A stretch of 64,000 nucleotides of DNA from Mytilus californianus (Eukaryota; Mollusca; Bivalvia; Mytilida; Mytilidae). Below are positions 12,309 to 23,600 of this stretch, in pieces (position 1 is the first letter of the stretch; each line of letters opens with the position of its first letter). Both the position numbers and the translations under genes were made by a program. Where the stretch lies: assembly GCF_021869535.1 (NCBI RefSeq), contig NW_026262712.1, forward strand, positions 47,288,884 to 47,352,883. The letters are read 5' to 3'. Below the pieces are notes generated by a model. That model searched no databases. It saw only the letters and a program-made list of their open reading frames with translations, and had not been told where the DNA came from.

Positions 12309-13181
12309 ATGCCAAACAAAAGAAATGCCAGGGGATCGCCACCAAGGGCCATTGGAAAGAAAATGAAGACGACCAGCAGGAAAGAAGGACAGGGAGGACG
12401 GAACGTAGACGTCACTCAAAAGAAGGACGGAGTTGGACGCAAACGAATGGAAAGGAAAAGACAGGAGGTGGATCACTTGGAGACACAAGGACCAGAAAAA
12501 AATGCTGAAATATCATCAGGTAATGAGTCGGAGGAGGATGCACGTGCATTCCCCCCTTTTAGACACGACCCATCACACAAAAATTTTGAAATGGCAAATA
12601 ATTCAATTGATTTCACTCCGACACAAGAGGCTAGCATTCATGACACAGTGGGGGAACACGTGCCTTTTAAAATTAAGGAGACGATTTGGGAAGGAAAGTT
12701 TATTGAGCTACATTATCTTTTGAAAACGCAAAAAGAAATGGAGGAGGTTGACAAGGGCGATTTGAAATTAAAAAGGGGGAAAATTTGCATTGAAAAAAGA
12801 TCGTCGGGTGTTTATTTTTCTATAGATGAATGGACTTCAGCATTCATGGTTTTTATGAGTGTTTACATTGAGAAATACAGTATTCGGGCACAGGAATTGT
12901 TAAAATATATGCGTGATATAAGATTAGCGGCAACGAGGTCAGAAAACTGGGCCACCTATGACGAGCAATTTAGGCTAAAAATAGAAAAGAATCCAAATTT
13001 ATCTTGGGGAAACATACACGGTGAATATTGGCTATTACACATCACATCTCCCACAGTACAAAACAATGTGTCTGTGCAATCACAGGGTCATAGAACAAAC
13101 ACACAAATCGTGGTCATTATATCTCAAATGCAGCTACACTTTCAAACACTTACACGAGAACACATCAGCAATCACAGGTAA
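12309..13181 (+). pseudogene. gag-like ORF1 of the Ngaro-like element
   Basis: The 290-codon ORF begins MPNKRNARGSPP with a strongly basic N-terminus (about residues 1-60), followed by an acidic stretch (GNESEEDARAF). A structured region follows with FKIKETIWEGKFIELHYLL, then FMVFMSVYIEKY and LLKYMRDI (residues about 115-220). This is the position and character of the capsid-like protein of DIRS-order elements, which packages element RNA. After about 13.10 kb the reading frame is lost. The conserved continuation lies in the frame of the next ORF, so the last 25 or so residues here are probably a shifted artefact. I cannot name a specific family from sequence alone. Confidence 0.6.
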
Positions 13182-13198
13182 CTAGTGGTAGTGCAAAT

Positions 13199-14155
13199 AT
13201 GTCATGTAAATACTATAATAATGGTAATGACTGTCCCTACTTCCTTCGTTGCAGGTTTAAACATGTATGTGAAATATGCAGTGGCAAACACAGAAGGCCC
13301 AATGTAATAACCGGGCCCAAGCAAGAAGTAACAAAAAGTATTAATTCTTATTCATTAGGAAATACTCCTGTTAAAGTATCTGTCTTGGAAAATTATTTAG
13401 AATTGTACCCACATAACAATGTAGCACATGAAATTATATCTGGTTTCAAATATGGTTTTTCATTAAAATATTTTGGCTCTAGGGAACCAAGGGAGAGTTC
13501 CAATTTAAAAAGTGCAATACAGCTACCCAACATTTTTAAAGAAAAATTAATGAAGGAAGTTAAACTTGGTTGCATTGCTGGTCCTTTCAGATACCCGCCT
13601 TTTCCCACACTTCAGGTATCACCAATGGGGCTAGTGCCAAAAAAGGATGGGGATTTTTGACTTATTCAACATTTATCCTATCCTGAGAATAATTCAATAA
13701 ATGATTTTATTGATAAAGATCATTGTTCAGTGCAGTACAGTTCAGTGGACGAAGCAGCATGTTTGATTAATAGACACAAAACATTTGCCCGTTTAAGTCA
13801 GTGTGATGTAAAGACGGCTTTTCGCTTATTGCCAATTGCCCCGCAGGATTTTGACTTGTTAGGGATAAAATTTCAGGGTGAATATTATCTTAATAAAATG
13901 CTGCCAATGGGGATCTCAATAAGTTGTGCCCTTTGGGAGAAATTTGAAAAAGCGTTGCATTGGATAATACAGCAAAAAAGTGGAAATGATAATATCCTCC
14001 ATTATTTAGATGATTTTCTTTTTGTCGAGTCGAGCCAAACATCAAAAGTTGGCCATACTTTGATGATATTCCAAGAGGTATGCGATAAAATAGGTATTCC
14101 TCTTGCTAGGGACAAGACTACTTTGCCTACTACATTACTCATTTTTTGGGTATAG
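13199..14155 (+). pseudogene. zinc finger plus reverse transcriptase of the Ngaro-like element
   Basis: The 5' part reads CKYYNNGNDCPYF, RCRFKHVCEICSGKH, a CCCH/CCHC-like cysteine-histidine cluster typical of nucleic-acid binding at the gag end. It runs in the same frame into RT: the IQLPNIFKEKL and PPFPTLQVSPMGLVPKKDGD blocks, then an in-frame TGA at 13658-13660. The frame resumes as LIQHLSYPENNSINDF, DVKTAFRLLPI (motif A), LPMGISISCALWEKFE (motif B) and HYLDDFLFV (motif C, YLDD catalytic). A frameshift near 14.15 kb moves the connection into the RNase H frame. The key Asp residues of motifs A and C are intact, so decay is limited to one stop and one indel. Confidence 0.85.
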
Positions 14156-14943
14156 AATTTGATACGCAAAATTTAATCATGCGGCTTCCAAATGAAAAAC
14201 TTGTCAAACTATCACAAAAAATCAGAGATACCTTAGACAGTTCTAAAATAACTCTTAAAGACATGCAATCTCTTCTTGAGCTCCTGAATTTTGCTTGCAA
14301 AGTGGTTGCTCCAGGTCGCACCTTCTACCGCAGACTCATAAATTCAACAATGGGGGTAAGCAAATCATATTACAAAATTCGAGTAAACAAGCAGATGAAA
14401 GCAGATGTAGAAGTTTGGTTAGACTTTTTAAAACAGTACAATGGTGTCACTGTATTAACTGACAATGTATGGGTTTCAAACGAAAAATTAGAGTTGTTCA
14501 CGGATAGTGCAGGGGGGTCCAAAGGTGGGTATGGGATCTATTTTGCAGGTCAGTGGGCCCAATGCATATGGCCAAAACATTGGGTTGAAACTGGAATCAC
14601 CAGAGATATGACATTGCTAGAGTTGTTTCCAGTTGTAGTAGCACTTATATCATGGGAATCATATTTTGTTAACAAAAAAGTTATTTTTCATGTTGATAAT
14701 CAGGCGGTTGTTCAAATCATTAATATGAAAACTAGCAAATCAAGTAGAGTTATGACTTTGGTAAGACAAATGGTTTTAATGAATTTAAAAAACAATACGT
14801 CAGTTAAGGCAATTTATATCCCTTCAAAACAAAACCAAATTGCTGATTGTCTTTCTCGTTCTCGGTGGGGGAAATTCAGAAGACTAGCTCCAGAAGCAGA
14901 CCAGTGGCCAATCAAAATTCCAACACAGGTCTGGAACATTTAA
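14146..14943 (+). pseudogene. RT connection and RNase H domain of the Ngaro-like element
   Basis: The 265-codon ORF starts with the RT thumb/connection (LGIEFDTQNLIM in the joined frame, SLLELLNFACKVVAPGR). RNase H follows from about residue 115: LFTDSAGG (first Asp), LLELFPVV (Glu), IFHVDNQAVV (second Asp) and IPSKQNQIADCLSR (final Asp). The four acidic catalytic residues expected of RNase H are all present. It degrades the RNA strand of the RNA-DNA hybrid during element copying. Its 3' end overlaps the recombinase ORF by about 97 bp in another frame. Confidence 0.85.
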
Positions 14944-15437
14944 GTCAGGTGGCGGATTATATTGTCAATCAAGGTCTGTCCAAAAATACACAAAAATCAT
15001 ACAATTTTGCTCTGTCAAAACTTTGTAATTTTAGATCATCTTACAAATTGAAACAGCATTGGCCAGTGCCAGTCAATGATTTGCTAAATTTTAAAGCTTT
15101 TTTGTCAGTACAAGGTCTTTCTGGGGGTACCATATCATCTTATATATCAGGAGTTTCATATCATCATAAAATACAAGGCATACATGATACTACAAAAGTC
15201 TTTATAATTGGCAAGGCATTAGAAGGAATAAAAAGAATTCAAGGAAGGAAACGTAATGACATTAGAGCACCAATTACAGTGCAATTGTTATCAGATATCA
15301 TACGTTGTTTAGATAAAGTATGTAAGAATAAATATGAAGCTGCTTTATTTTCAGCAGTTTTTTCTGTTGCCTTCTTTGGTTTGCTAAGGGTAGGGGAAAT
15401 CACTACTTCAATAAACAGCTGCGCCATGAGCGCATGA
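14847..15437 (+). pseudogene. tyrosine recombinase, N-terminal half
   Basis: From about residue 30 this ORF shows a SAM-like core-binding domain (YIVNQGLSKNTQKSYNFAL, LLNFKAFLSVQGLSGGTISSY) and then the start of the catalytic domain (VQLLSDIIRCL, AALFSAVFSVAFFGLLRVGE). The Arg of LLRVGE is the first catalytic Arg. The protein is cut at about 15415 by an inserted repeat, and the trailing residues after ITTS are not recombinase. The rest of the catalytic domain is found after 16.5 kb. The enzyme would join the circular cDNA to the host genome. Confidence 0.85.
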
Positions 15438-16437
15438 TTCGCCCGTCGTCTTGTGTGTGAATTTTTTATGCAATAAGCATAAATAGTTTCTGACATACGG
15501 CGTGACATGCGAAAACCCCCCTTTTTTTTTACAAAAAACTCAATATCTCAAAAATAAAATTTTGAATGAAAACCAAAAAGTATACAGATCTTAAGGTTAA
15601 TATAACTAAGAAGTGTGTAAAGTTTTAAGCAATAATGATAAACTGTTTTTGAGATACGGCGCGACATGTGAAAAACCCCTCCCCCTTTTTTAACAAAATA
15701 CTCAATATCTCTAAAATAAAATATTGAATCATCACCAAAAAGTATACAGATCTTAAGATTAATATAACTAAGAAGTGTGTAAAGTTTTAAGCAATAATGA
15801 TAAACTGTTTTTGAGATACGGCGCGACATGTGAAAAACCCCTCCCCCTTTTTTAACAAAATACTCAATATCTCTAAAATAAAATATTGAATCATCACCAA
15901 AAAGTATACAGATCTTAAGATTAATATAACTAAGAAGTGTGTAAAGTTTTAAGCAATAATGATAAACTGTTTTTGAGATACGGCGCGACATGTGAAAAAC
16001 CCCTCCCCCTTTTTTAACAAAATACTCAATATCTCTAAAATAAAATATTGAATCATCACCAAAAAGTATACAGATCTTAAGATTAATATAACTAAGAAGT
16101 GTGTAAAGTTTTAAGCAACAATCATAAATTGTTTTTTAGATACGGCGCGACATGTGAAAAAAAACACACACCTGTTTTAGATATTAAGTCCCGTAACTGA
16201 AAAAGTTTTAATCTTATTTTCACCAAAAAGTATACAGATCGTTTGACCATCATAAGAAACAACTATGTTAAGTTTCATGAAATTTAGATAAGTCATTCTC
16301 AAGTTACGGTGCGACATGTTTACGCCGGACAGACAGACGGACAGACGGACAGACGGACAGACGGACGGACAGACGGACGGACACCGGACATTTGTATACA
16401 TAATACGTCCCGTCAAAAATTGACGGGCGTATAAAAA
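15438..16437. mobile_element. insertion carrying a 162-bp satellite, inside the recombinase gene
   Basis: About 1 kb separates the two recombinase halves. It starts near GCGCCATGAGCGCATGATTC and ends near CGTCAAAAATTGACGGGCG. It consists of a 162-bp tandem array (15498 to about 16310), an (ACGGACAG)-type simple repeat (16327-16382) and a short terminal inverted pair, CCCGTCAAAAATTGACGGG. Exact ends and a target duplication could not be fixed. It is a non-autonomous element of unknown class. Confidence 0.65.
15498..16310. repeat. 162-bp tandem repeat, about five units
   Basis: The motif GATACGGCGCGACATGTG recurs at about 15657, 15819, 15981 and 16143, exactly 162 bp apart. A divergent unit at 15498 and a degenerate last one near 16308 flank them. 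The central units are nearly identical, implying recent amplification. As 162 is a multiple of three, a 54-residue repeat ORF appears on the minus strand by chance. Confidence 0.95.
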
Positions 16438-16499
16438 CTAAGTCCGTTATAAATGGCTCCAACTTAACAATTGCTGATATTTTAGTTTAGAAAAAAGTC

Positions 16500-16880
16500 C
16501 TGGAGCTATGAGTAAGGTGGTCAAAACTGACCAAAAGGGAAAGTCCGTTACTTTATTGATACATGGGAACAGAAAAAAACTACTGTCCGATACGACTCAT
16601 TAACGAATACTAGTACTTAAAGGTACGACCTACCTGTAACAGTAACGATTTGTTTATACTTTATAATGGTATGCCTTTAACTAGATACCAATTCAGCAGT
16701 ATACTGGAAAAGGCTTTACATTTTCTTCATATCAGTATAGGTCATTTTAGGTCACATAGTTTTAGAATTGGGGGAGCCACTGAACTGGCCAGGCAGGAGG
16801 TCTCAGAGGAGGTAATTATGAAATTAGGCAGATGGAAATCGCATGCTTATTCTCACTATATTAGGTTGCAATTTTTCTAG
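16500..16880 (+). pseudogene. tyrosine recombinase, C-terminal half
   Basis: The frame resumes after the insertion with decayed sequence (KTDQKGKSVTLL near 16.53 kb). It then reads LYNGMPLTRYQFSSILEKAL, HFRSHSFRIGGATELA and LGRWKSHAYSHYIR. These give the catalytic H-x-x-R (HSFR), the GRW position and the tyrosine nucleophile in the YSHYIR block. With the Arg in the upstream half, all of the usual recombinase residues can be accounted for, but in two pieces. The frame ends with TAG at 16878-16880 and continues, in the same frame, into the SGNH domain. Confidence 0.8.
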
Positions 16881-17468
16881 TTACAAAAGGCTAACAAGCT
16901 ACAAGTTTTCACAGGTCCCAAGATTTTATGGATTGTTGGAAGTTTCCTTGTTCATTGGGCCAATGTAGAGGCAAAGAAATATGGTAGGACCAACCTTGGA
17001 CTGGAGTCCAAAGGAGTCTCAGCATACTGGATTGGGCAACCTGGTTTACAGTTTAAAGATTTGGACTCCCTACTGGATGCAAAAAGAAAATTTTTAACTT
17101 CTCCTAATTTTATTATTATTCACTGTGGAGCTAATAATTTGACAGATTTAGAATTGACAGGGAAGGGTTTAATTGAAAATGTAAAATGTTCTATCCTACG
17201 TTACCAGGCTTTATTCAAAAATGTTATTATAATATGGTCTTCAATGCTACAACGCAGATATTGGCATTTTGCACCCTTAAATGCGGGTCCAATAATCGAA
17301 CAGAAGAGAAAAAGAGTGAATTCAGTAGTCAAAAACTTTGTAACAAAAAATGGGGGAAAAGTTATTTTCCATGAGAATAATAGGGCAAATGAAGTGTATT
17401 TATACAGAGCAGATGGAACTCATTTATCTGGAAATCAGGTTTTCTTCAATAATATACAAGGGGGGTGA
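16881..17468 (+). pseudogene. SGNH/GDSL-type hydrolase domain of the Ngaro-like element
   Basis: Directly after the recombinase TAG, and in the same frame, come ILWIVGSFLVHWA (block I, with the Gly-Ser position of the nucleophile), SAYWIGQPGLQF, IIIHCGANNLTDL (block III, GxN) and RADGTHLSGNQVFF (block V, DxxH). These are the four signature blocks of SGNH hydrolases, in order and at normal spacing (about 165 residues). Hydrolase domains of this kind are known in some Ngaro elements, where their substrate is unsettled. The continuous frame suggests a recombinase-hydrolase fusion protein broken here by a single stop. Sequence after FFNNIQGG is less clear and may be shifted. Confidence 0.75.
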
Positions 17469-18110
17469 GTCTTTTCTACGCACAACAAAATCAACTTTTC
17501 CAATGCTTCAATAATGAAAATTTTGTGGAGGTGAGAACCCAAGGCAGATTTGGTAGCTGACTTTGGCTCTCATGTGGCGGTCCAGGGAGACTGGTAAGTG
17601 ATTGGGGGATTATTTCACTCGGCCCTTGCTCTGGGCCTGACAAGTTCTACAATTTGCAGGTTTGGAAAATGTGGTTAGTGGTAACGATGGGGTCTACAGA
17701 TGGGTAACTCTGGGACCTCCTCCACCTCATCTTATAGAGGGGAGGCCTACACCTGCCAACAGATGGGGCACTAAGAACTGGAGCATTGGTAAAACGAGTG
17801 TTTTCCCCGGTCACTCCCCATGGTAGGTGATGGTGTAACTACCAGGGATTTTTATGACACTATGTCAACATAGGTCAGCTGATAGCCATTGTGTATAGGT
17901 AATCGGTAGTCACCCTGGCGCCTCAACAAAATATTATAGAATACTCTGTAGCCAAAGTAATGCCACAAAGTAAAAATGTATATTCTAGTTATGAAAATGT
18001 ACATACAAGTTGGTGTAATAAAGTGTATGTTTAAGGTGTCTCGGGTGTCTTCCTTCATCTTGGATTTTGAGGTAGCAGATAACGATGGTCTAGATCTTTG
18101 ATGAAATGTG
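17469..18110 (+). mobile_element. 3' non-coding region of the Ngaro-like element
   Basis: This is GC-richer than its surroundings (CTCCTCCACCTCATC, GGCCTACACCTGCC), with no ORF. The position after the hydrolase domain and a base composition unlike the flanks suggest it still belongs to the element. The right boundary near 18.1 kb is a guess from the return of AT-rich repeat text at 18.23 kb. Confidence 0.5.
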
Positions 18111-18229
18111 CAAATTTTGAGAGTAGTATGTAACTCTATAACAATTTTTAATCACTTTGTGATTAAAGGAAGGACTTCAACACAGTTAAGAAAATACAAC
18201 AACAACTCTTGATCGTTGTTCTTCATCTC

Positions 18230-19060
18230 ATTGTTATTCGTTCAGTATTATTTTAGGGTCTTCTTCTATGAGTATTGCAATTAATAATTTTAAGAACATT
18301 TTTCGTGTTTTTGCCAATTATCTCAAAAAGTGTGATAATAGAAACTGCAACAATTAATACCCATACAAGATCTATAAACATATATATAGTGGCCAATCCA
18401 TTTAAAGATCCTTTAAGGAATAATTGCCTTTTGATGGCATTTTTTGCCTAACTTTCATTTTTTTCTATCTGTTATCTTGAAGGTTTAAATAAATAAGTGG
18501 AAACTATATTAAAATAAATTATCAACAATAAAACATCTACAAAATGTCCAAATGACCAAAGCTAATGGATTAACCATCAAAGAGTTATTGTACATACATG
18601 TCGATGTTTGGCATTTTTGTGTTCTTTCCAAATATCGCTAAAACTATAATAGATGGATAGAAAATGCAAGCAACAAAAATTATCAGCAATACAAGATCTA
18701 CAAAAATGCCATATAACTGAAATCATTAAATAACTCCTTATAGGAATAATTGGCCGTAAATATCAGTTTTGACTTATTTCAATTATTTTGAAAAATCATA
18801 TCGAAAATTAAAATATATACTAGGTAAAAAGTAGAAATGGTAAACAGCAGAAAAAGGTCAGCCATACAAAATTTACAAAAAAGGTAATATGGCAATTCAT
18901 CAGATGACTTCTGATAGAGTTATTGCTCTTATATTGATGATTTCTATATTTTCTAAAATATAGAAATCAACTGTATAGGGCAACTGTTGAAGATGCGCAC
19001 ATATACAAGTGAGCGACACATACACTTTAAAGCCTTTAGTTTAGGGTCATTAATAGTGAA
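18230..19060. repeat. old interspersed repeat, right part
   Basis: It has the same style of phrases as 11.15-12.18 kb (ATACAAGATCTA(C/T)A, AAAATGCCA plus a short tail, CTCCTTATAGGAATAATTG). The Ngaro-like element lies exactly between the two parts, which suggests it inserted into this repeat. A hairpin, TTTCTATATTTTCTAAAATA (18945-18971 region), lies inside. Confidence 0.5.
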
Positions 19061-19177
19061 AGGACAATAGATTTCTTGTCCAACAGCCAATACGTACATT
19101 TAATGTACGGGATTTCAATTCAGTGGTACTGTACATTTCCTTTTAAAAACATGTTCGAACAATTTTAACTGACTGAC

Positions 19178-19483
19178 CAGATTGCCATTTAAAATGATGC
19201 TTAGTTTTTCCAATTCTATTTTTCAATACAGCTATATATTCTCCAAAAAAGGGTTTCGTAACGGTCAAGCTGGATCTATATCCATCACGGGGTACCTTTA
19301 TTCCATGAATTGGTAAATTCACAGTCTGTCCGATTGAGTAAAAGATATATGATGTAGAATTTTCTAATTTCTCTCCATACCGGAACCACTCTATGTAAAC
19401 TGGAGTAGGAACGGAATAGTAGAAAACAACAAATTGTGATTCTGGTTCAGTGATTGTATTTGTGTCTGCTATCACAGGATTAG
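19178..19483 (-). CDS. Ig-like domain exon, membrane-proximal, lacking cysteines
   Basis: The acceptor TTAAACAG precedes base 19483 and the donor CTG|GTCAGT follows base 19178; phases are 1 and 1. The exon reads NPVIADTNTITEPESQF, VYIEWFRYGEKL, YRSSLTVTKPFFGEYIAVL and KNRIGKTKHHFKW. The Trp of the C strand and the GEYxxxxxNxIG F-G strand pattern of Ig folds are present. The usual disulphide cysteines are not, as in some Ig domains that fold without a disulphide. It is the nearest Ig exon to the membrane exon at 10.2 kb, but 9 kb away because of the Ngaro-like insertion in the intron. Confidence 0.7.
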
Positions 19484-19534
19484 CTGTTTAATGTAAAATC
19501 ATGTATACAATTTTTTTCTTAATTATATAAAAAT

Positions 19535-19830
19535 AAGAAGATGTGGTATGATTGCAAATGAGACAACTCTCCACAAGAGACCAAATTACACAGAAATTAA
19601 CAATTATAGGTCATCGTAGTGCCTTTAACAATGAGCAAAACCAGTAAAAAAAGACCCCAAAATGACAAATGTAAAACATTTCAAACGAGAAAACTAACGG
19701 CCTAATTTATGTACAAAATAATGAACGAAAAACAAATATGTTACACATCAACAAACGACAACCACTGAATTACAGGCTCCTGACTTGGGACAGGCATATA
19801 TATAGAATGTGGCGGGGTTAAACTAGTTAG
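19535..19830 (-). repeat. repeat family A, copy 3
   Basis: This is a nearly full minus-oriented copy: AAGATGTGGTATGATTGCAA, GAGACAACTCTCCACAAGAG, AACGACAACCACTGAATTAC and GGCTCCTGACTTGGGACAGG blocks, in the same order as 44.8 kb. It lies in the intron next to the Ig exon. Confidence 0.85.
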
Positions 19831-20389
19831 AAGATACACAATATATGACCTATAGGTGTTAATTTCTAAGTCAATTACTAAAAAAAAGAGGCAATTTTTG
19901 TATAGTACAGTCTTTAAAATCTTCACTGTGGTACATGTATATTCATATAGTCAGTCAGGTTTAAGATATTTGTCAGTATGTACTACAAATGTGCATGTAT
20001 ATAAATGTGAAAAGGTTTTATTTATATAAGCCGAAGTAACAATAATCAATAAACCCCCGACGTCTGCTAAGTCTGCTGTTCAATGTTTCATTAAAATTAA
20101 GACATCTGAGTTCACATAAAGATTTAAATATTTTTCGAATGAACACTTTTCATTTTTGATTTATTTTTCTTCTAGTTCAGTAACATTTAACTGAATCAAA
20201 ATTTAACTATACTTTTGTCTTTTGTACATGTACATTGCCTGAACATTGTGTATCTTCATTTAATATAAATCTAGTAAAATTTAATCTAAATGCAAAAATA
20301 TTTAATAGTACTTTTATATTTCTGTTCCACAAAAACGTAATAAAAACCCCTATGCACATATTTCATTTTCAAATATTCAGCTAACTTAC

Positions 20390-20680
20390 CATTAACGGTT
20401 AGTGTGGTTGATTTGTTAGACCAATACTCTTTGTTCTTGTTTTTATTCCAATCTTTGCATGTATAGTTACCGACATCTTCGTAAGAGCATGAGTGAATTA
20501 ACAAAATTGACATGTTACCGCGAGTTCTACCATTTAACTTTCGGAGGAAGTTGCCATGTACTGTATGGATCCATTTACTGAATCCGTAATAATGAAGATT
20601 GCCTGAGAGTTTGCAGAGTAACTGAATATCTACTGTTTGATTGCAACCGGTTTGGTTGCTTACTTGAATGATTGGTGAAC
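20390..20680 (-). CDS. Ig-like domain exon, canonical
   Basis: The acceptor CTTTTGTAG precedes base 20680, and the donor G|GTAAGT follows base 20390; phases are 1 and 1. It reads SPIIQVSNQTGCN, VDIQLLCKLSG, FSKWIHTVHG, NMSILLIHSCSYEDVGNYTC and KSTTLTVNG. The B-strand Cys, the C-strand Trp and the D-x-G-x-Y-x-C box are the classic Ig signature. Several N-x-S/T sites (NQT, NMS, NYT, NKS) suggest an extracellular glycoprotein. The 291-bp length and 1-1 phases are what shuffled Ig exons normally have. Confidence is high for an Ig exon, lower for which gene it joins. Confidence 0.85.
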
Positions 20681-20699
20681 CTACAAAAGACTATAATAT

Positions 20700-23600
20700 A
20701 ACTTAACTGATTTTCAAGGCAAACATTGTGCTGTTCTTTTAAATTTCCGCTATTATTTCTGAAGAATGAAACACACAGAATGCTTACTAGGAAGTTTATA
20801 AAACACATATCAACAAGTTGCTTTCTTTAAAAAAAGAGTGCAATCGTGAACCTAAATTCCTGTTTGGAATGAAAGATCAGATATTTGTTTAAGATGCATG
20901 ATTTTACCTCATTTCTTTTTTATACAAGATATAGATAAACTGACATGGATTCTTAATGAAACTGATGTTCTATGTTGGGCATTATTTTCTTGTTAAAGAA
21001 ATAATATCTCTCTCTCCCATCTCTCAGTCGCTTCCGATAGATAACATTACAACATGATAAATAAGAAGCAACCACTGTATGTTAATTCCTTTCAGAGGTG
21101 CTATTTTGGGAATTAGAGGTAGCTTCCTGGCTGAGGTCGAAATGTAACTGTGAAAACAGTCTTTGTTATACAAAAGTTTAATGAAATGAATCATGATTAT
21201 TAGTTTTTGTAGCCAGTTTGAAAATAGTTCAAAACCCTAAGCTATATTCTTATTTGTTAATCCCGAACTAAAACCATTTTATAAAACCAATTACACTGGT
21301 TTGTATGGTTTGGTCCTTGGCTATCATATCCAAGATATGCTTGATCTCAATTTATTTAGACCCCAGACAACAAACTCAAATCAGGTATTTAGTAATAGTA
21401 AAAGTTCAATGATAAGTTGATATTGACATTAAGGCCTTTTTTGTGAGGCACTATAAGTAGATGAGATATGGACTTATTTTGTGTCTAATTAACTAATAGT
21501 TGATAGACCTTCAACTTAAAGACCTACACCGGGGTAATAAGTTCGAGGTACAATAAGTAAACAAAAGAGATCCTTATGGAATGAGATCGTCCCAGGTATC
21601 TTACATAATTATTTTGCGTTGAATAAAAATGAAAAATGCACGAACAGGTTTGTAAGAGTAGAAACTGTTGGAAACCTCAACTTTGTACTTAAATCAGTTT
21701 GTTTAAAGAAATCTCTCTTTTCATTTCATAACTTGTCCTTTTGTAAATTAGCCAAAATATACAAAGTTGTTGATTTGTTGTTTTTATACGAGTGTGTGAC
21801 AGACAGAGAGAAGCAGGAATAACAGTGCCAATTCAGTATAGCTCGTGTCCCGTGAGTACGTTATTTAAAAATCATGTTTTTGCAATCGCATGTCCGTTGA
21901 ATACTGATATAGATTTTCAGAAAAAACAATTTGTTACTAAGTTGTGCTAGTTTTTTCTTATGAATACAAACGTTTTTGTATCGTCTAATGTGTTATGATA
22001 TCGTCTTATTTTGTCGCCAAAAACGACATAAGCCTTTGTCAAGTAGACCCTCTTAATTCGCTTATAAATACAGATTGCCTCGACGCCTGGAAAACAAATT
22101 AACGGAATTCCCAGAAACTTGCACTGATTCTTCTTTAGGGTGGACATGAAGTTGTGCACAAGCTACTTCAACTTTAAATCTGATTTTTTTTTTAATTTAT
22201 TTTTTAGGGGGGGGGGGGGGGTTCATATACCAAATATACCAAAAAACAAAAGAATTGACTATGCCATTTATAACTATATTTTTTGGAGAGAGTAGTCGAC
22301 ACACGTGCTTTGGAAAACTCGCACATTTTCCTATAAAAAAATAACATACGCATCTCTATAATTTTATAAAATAATCTGGAATAGATAATATTCAGCTTCC
22401 TGTTACTATAATTCTTTGAACAATTGCTAGTATATTCTCGCAATCACATACCGTTAATAACTCAATAATAATAGTTTTCAATCCAAACATCGAGGAATAG
22501 ATCAGAGCTCTTTTTTTTTCTTTTTTAATTCATAGACCATAAGTTTTAAATAAATAGAGAGCCATCACGTCAACTCCAAAGAATATCACTCAGTGTCTGT
22601 AAGTCGTTTCATATCTATAGAATTATTTTAAATAAATGTATTCCGAAAAGACAATAGGCATTTCCGGTATTCCGAAAGACTACTGCGTCAATTAATATAT
22701 ATGGTTCACGCAATGAGTATGATTGTGCTAAGTGAAACTATTTCGTAAGCCGACGACGTTCTAGTCATTAAATATTAATTCATTGTAAGATTTATATATA
22801 CATATTGTATGAAATTCTTTACTTAGATATTGATAACAAGCGCATGTCATTTTGATTTGTTACGTTACAAACTCAGCAAGGACGGTATTTTGATAATCAA
22901 TATAAACAATATGGAGATTTACCCGTGTCGATTCCATTATACATATGGAATCAACGGAATGTAAACTATGAGTGCGTAATGGGGTTCGCAGAGGGTGTAT
23001 GTTCAGAGTAGATAACAGAATAATAAAAATCATATTCCGGTGTTTATTGATGGATTAAAGCATAACAAATTCACTCACTCACTACATTGGTTCAGTTTAC
23101 ACATCATTTAAATCACTATTTTATTTTCGATGACCAAACTCTACACGACGTTAAACCAGATGCTAAATATACCAAGGGGACATTCGAAGAAAAATTGATA
23201 ATACAATGGCAAAAAACCTATGACGATGAAAAGACAAACAGGTCTATAACACACTACATAGAAAACTAAAGACTGTGCAAAAAGACCCCCACCACGAACG
23301 AAAACTGTAAGAACGAAAATGGTTAATTACCATATTTCTTGGAAATTTATATTTACTAGATGGAATGAATATCTTAGACAGGTAATCAGAATTCTCATTT
23401 ACACTAACAAGAATGCATCTAGGCTGGGTAAAGGTATGCTAATATTGTACATTTTTATGTTCCTGGAAAAAATGGCATATTTTTTAGTTATCTTGAAAGC
23501 TTATTATTTTGCTATTTCTGTATTTGCACTGATATACATTTAAATTCTCGACCAGCTGTACACAACCCTCGAACTTCCATAATTGCTTACCTCATATGTA

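Larger units (their letters stand above)
12200..18110 (+). mobile_element. Ngaro/DIRS-type tyrosine-recombinase retrotransposon, broken
   Basis: The order is gag with zinc finger, RT, RNase H, tyrosine recombinase, SGNH-hydrolase domain, all on the plus strand and with no methyltransferase domain between RNase H and recombinase. That order, with a hydrolase domain, is the Ngaro pattern more than the DIRS1 pattern. Such elements integrate through the recombinase and not a DDE integrase, and have split direct repeats instead of LTRs. I could not resolve the repeats. A weak candidate pair is GGTAACGATGGGGTCTACAG near 17.68 kb and GATAACGATGGTCTAGATC near 18.08 kb. The outer limits are approximate. 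It is broken by frameshifts at about 13.1 and 14.15 kb, stops at 13.66 and 16.88 kb, and an insertion at 15.44-16.44 kb. Confidence 0.8.

Noticed and set aside
15548-15991. 147-codon minus-strand ORF with three identical 54-residue repeats
   Set aside because: The 162-bp satellite has a length divisible by three, so an open frame in one unit stays open in all. There is no other sign of coding.
15498-16310. CRISPR-like array
   Set aside because: The units are contiguous 162-bp satellites with no unique spacers, and the genome is eukaryotic.
12200-18110. LTR retrotransposon or retrovirus-like element
   Set aside because: There are no long terminal repeats, protease or DDE integrase; the recombinase and RT style are of the DIRS order.
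23087-23543. Two short plus-strand ORFs
   Set aside because: No domain, no splice support, and many chance ORFs of this length exist here.
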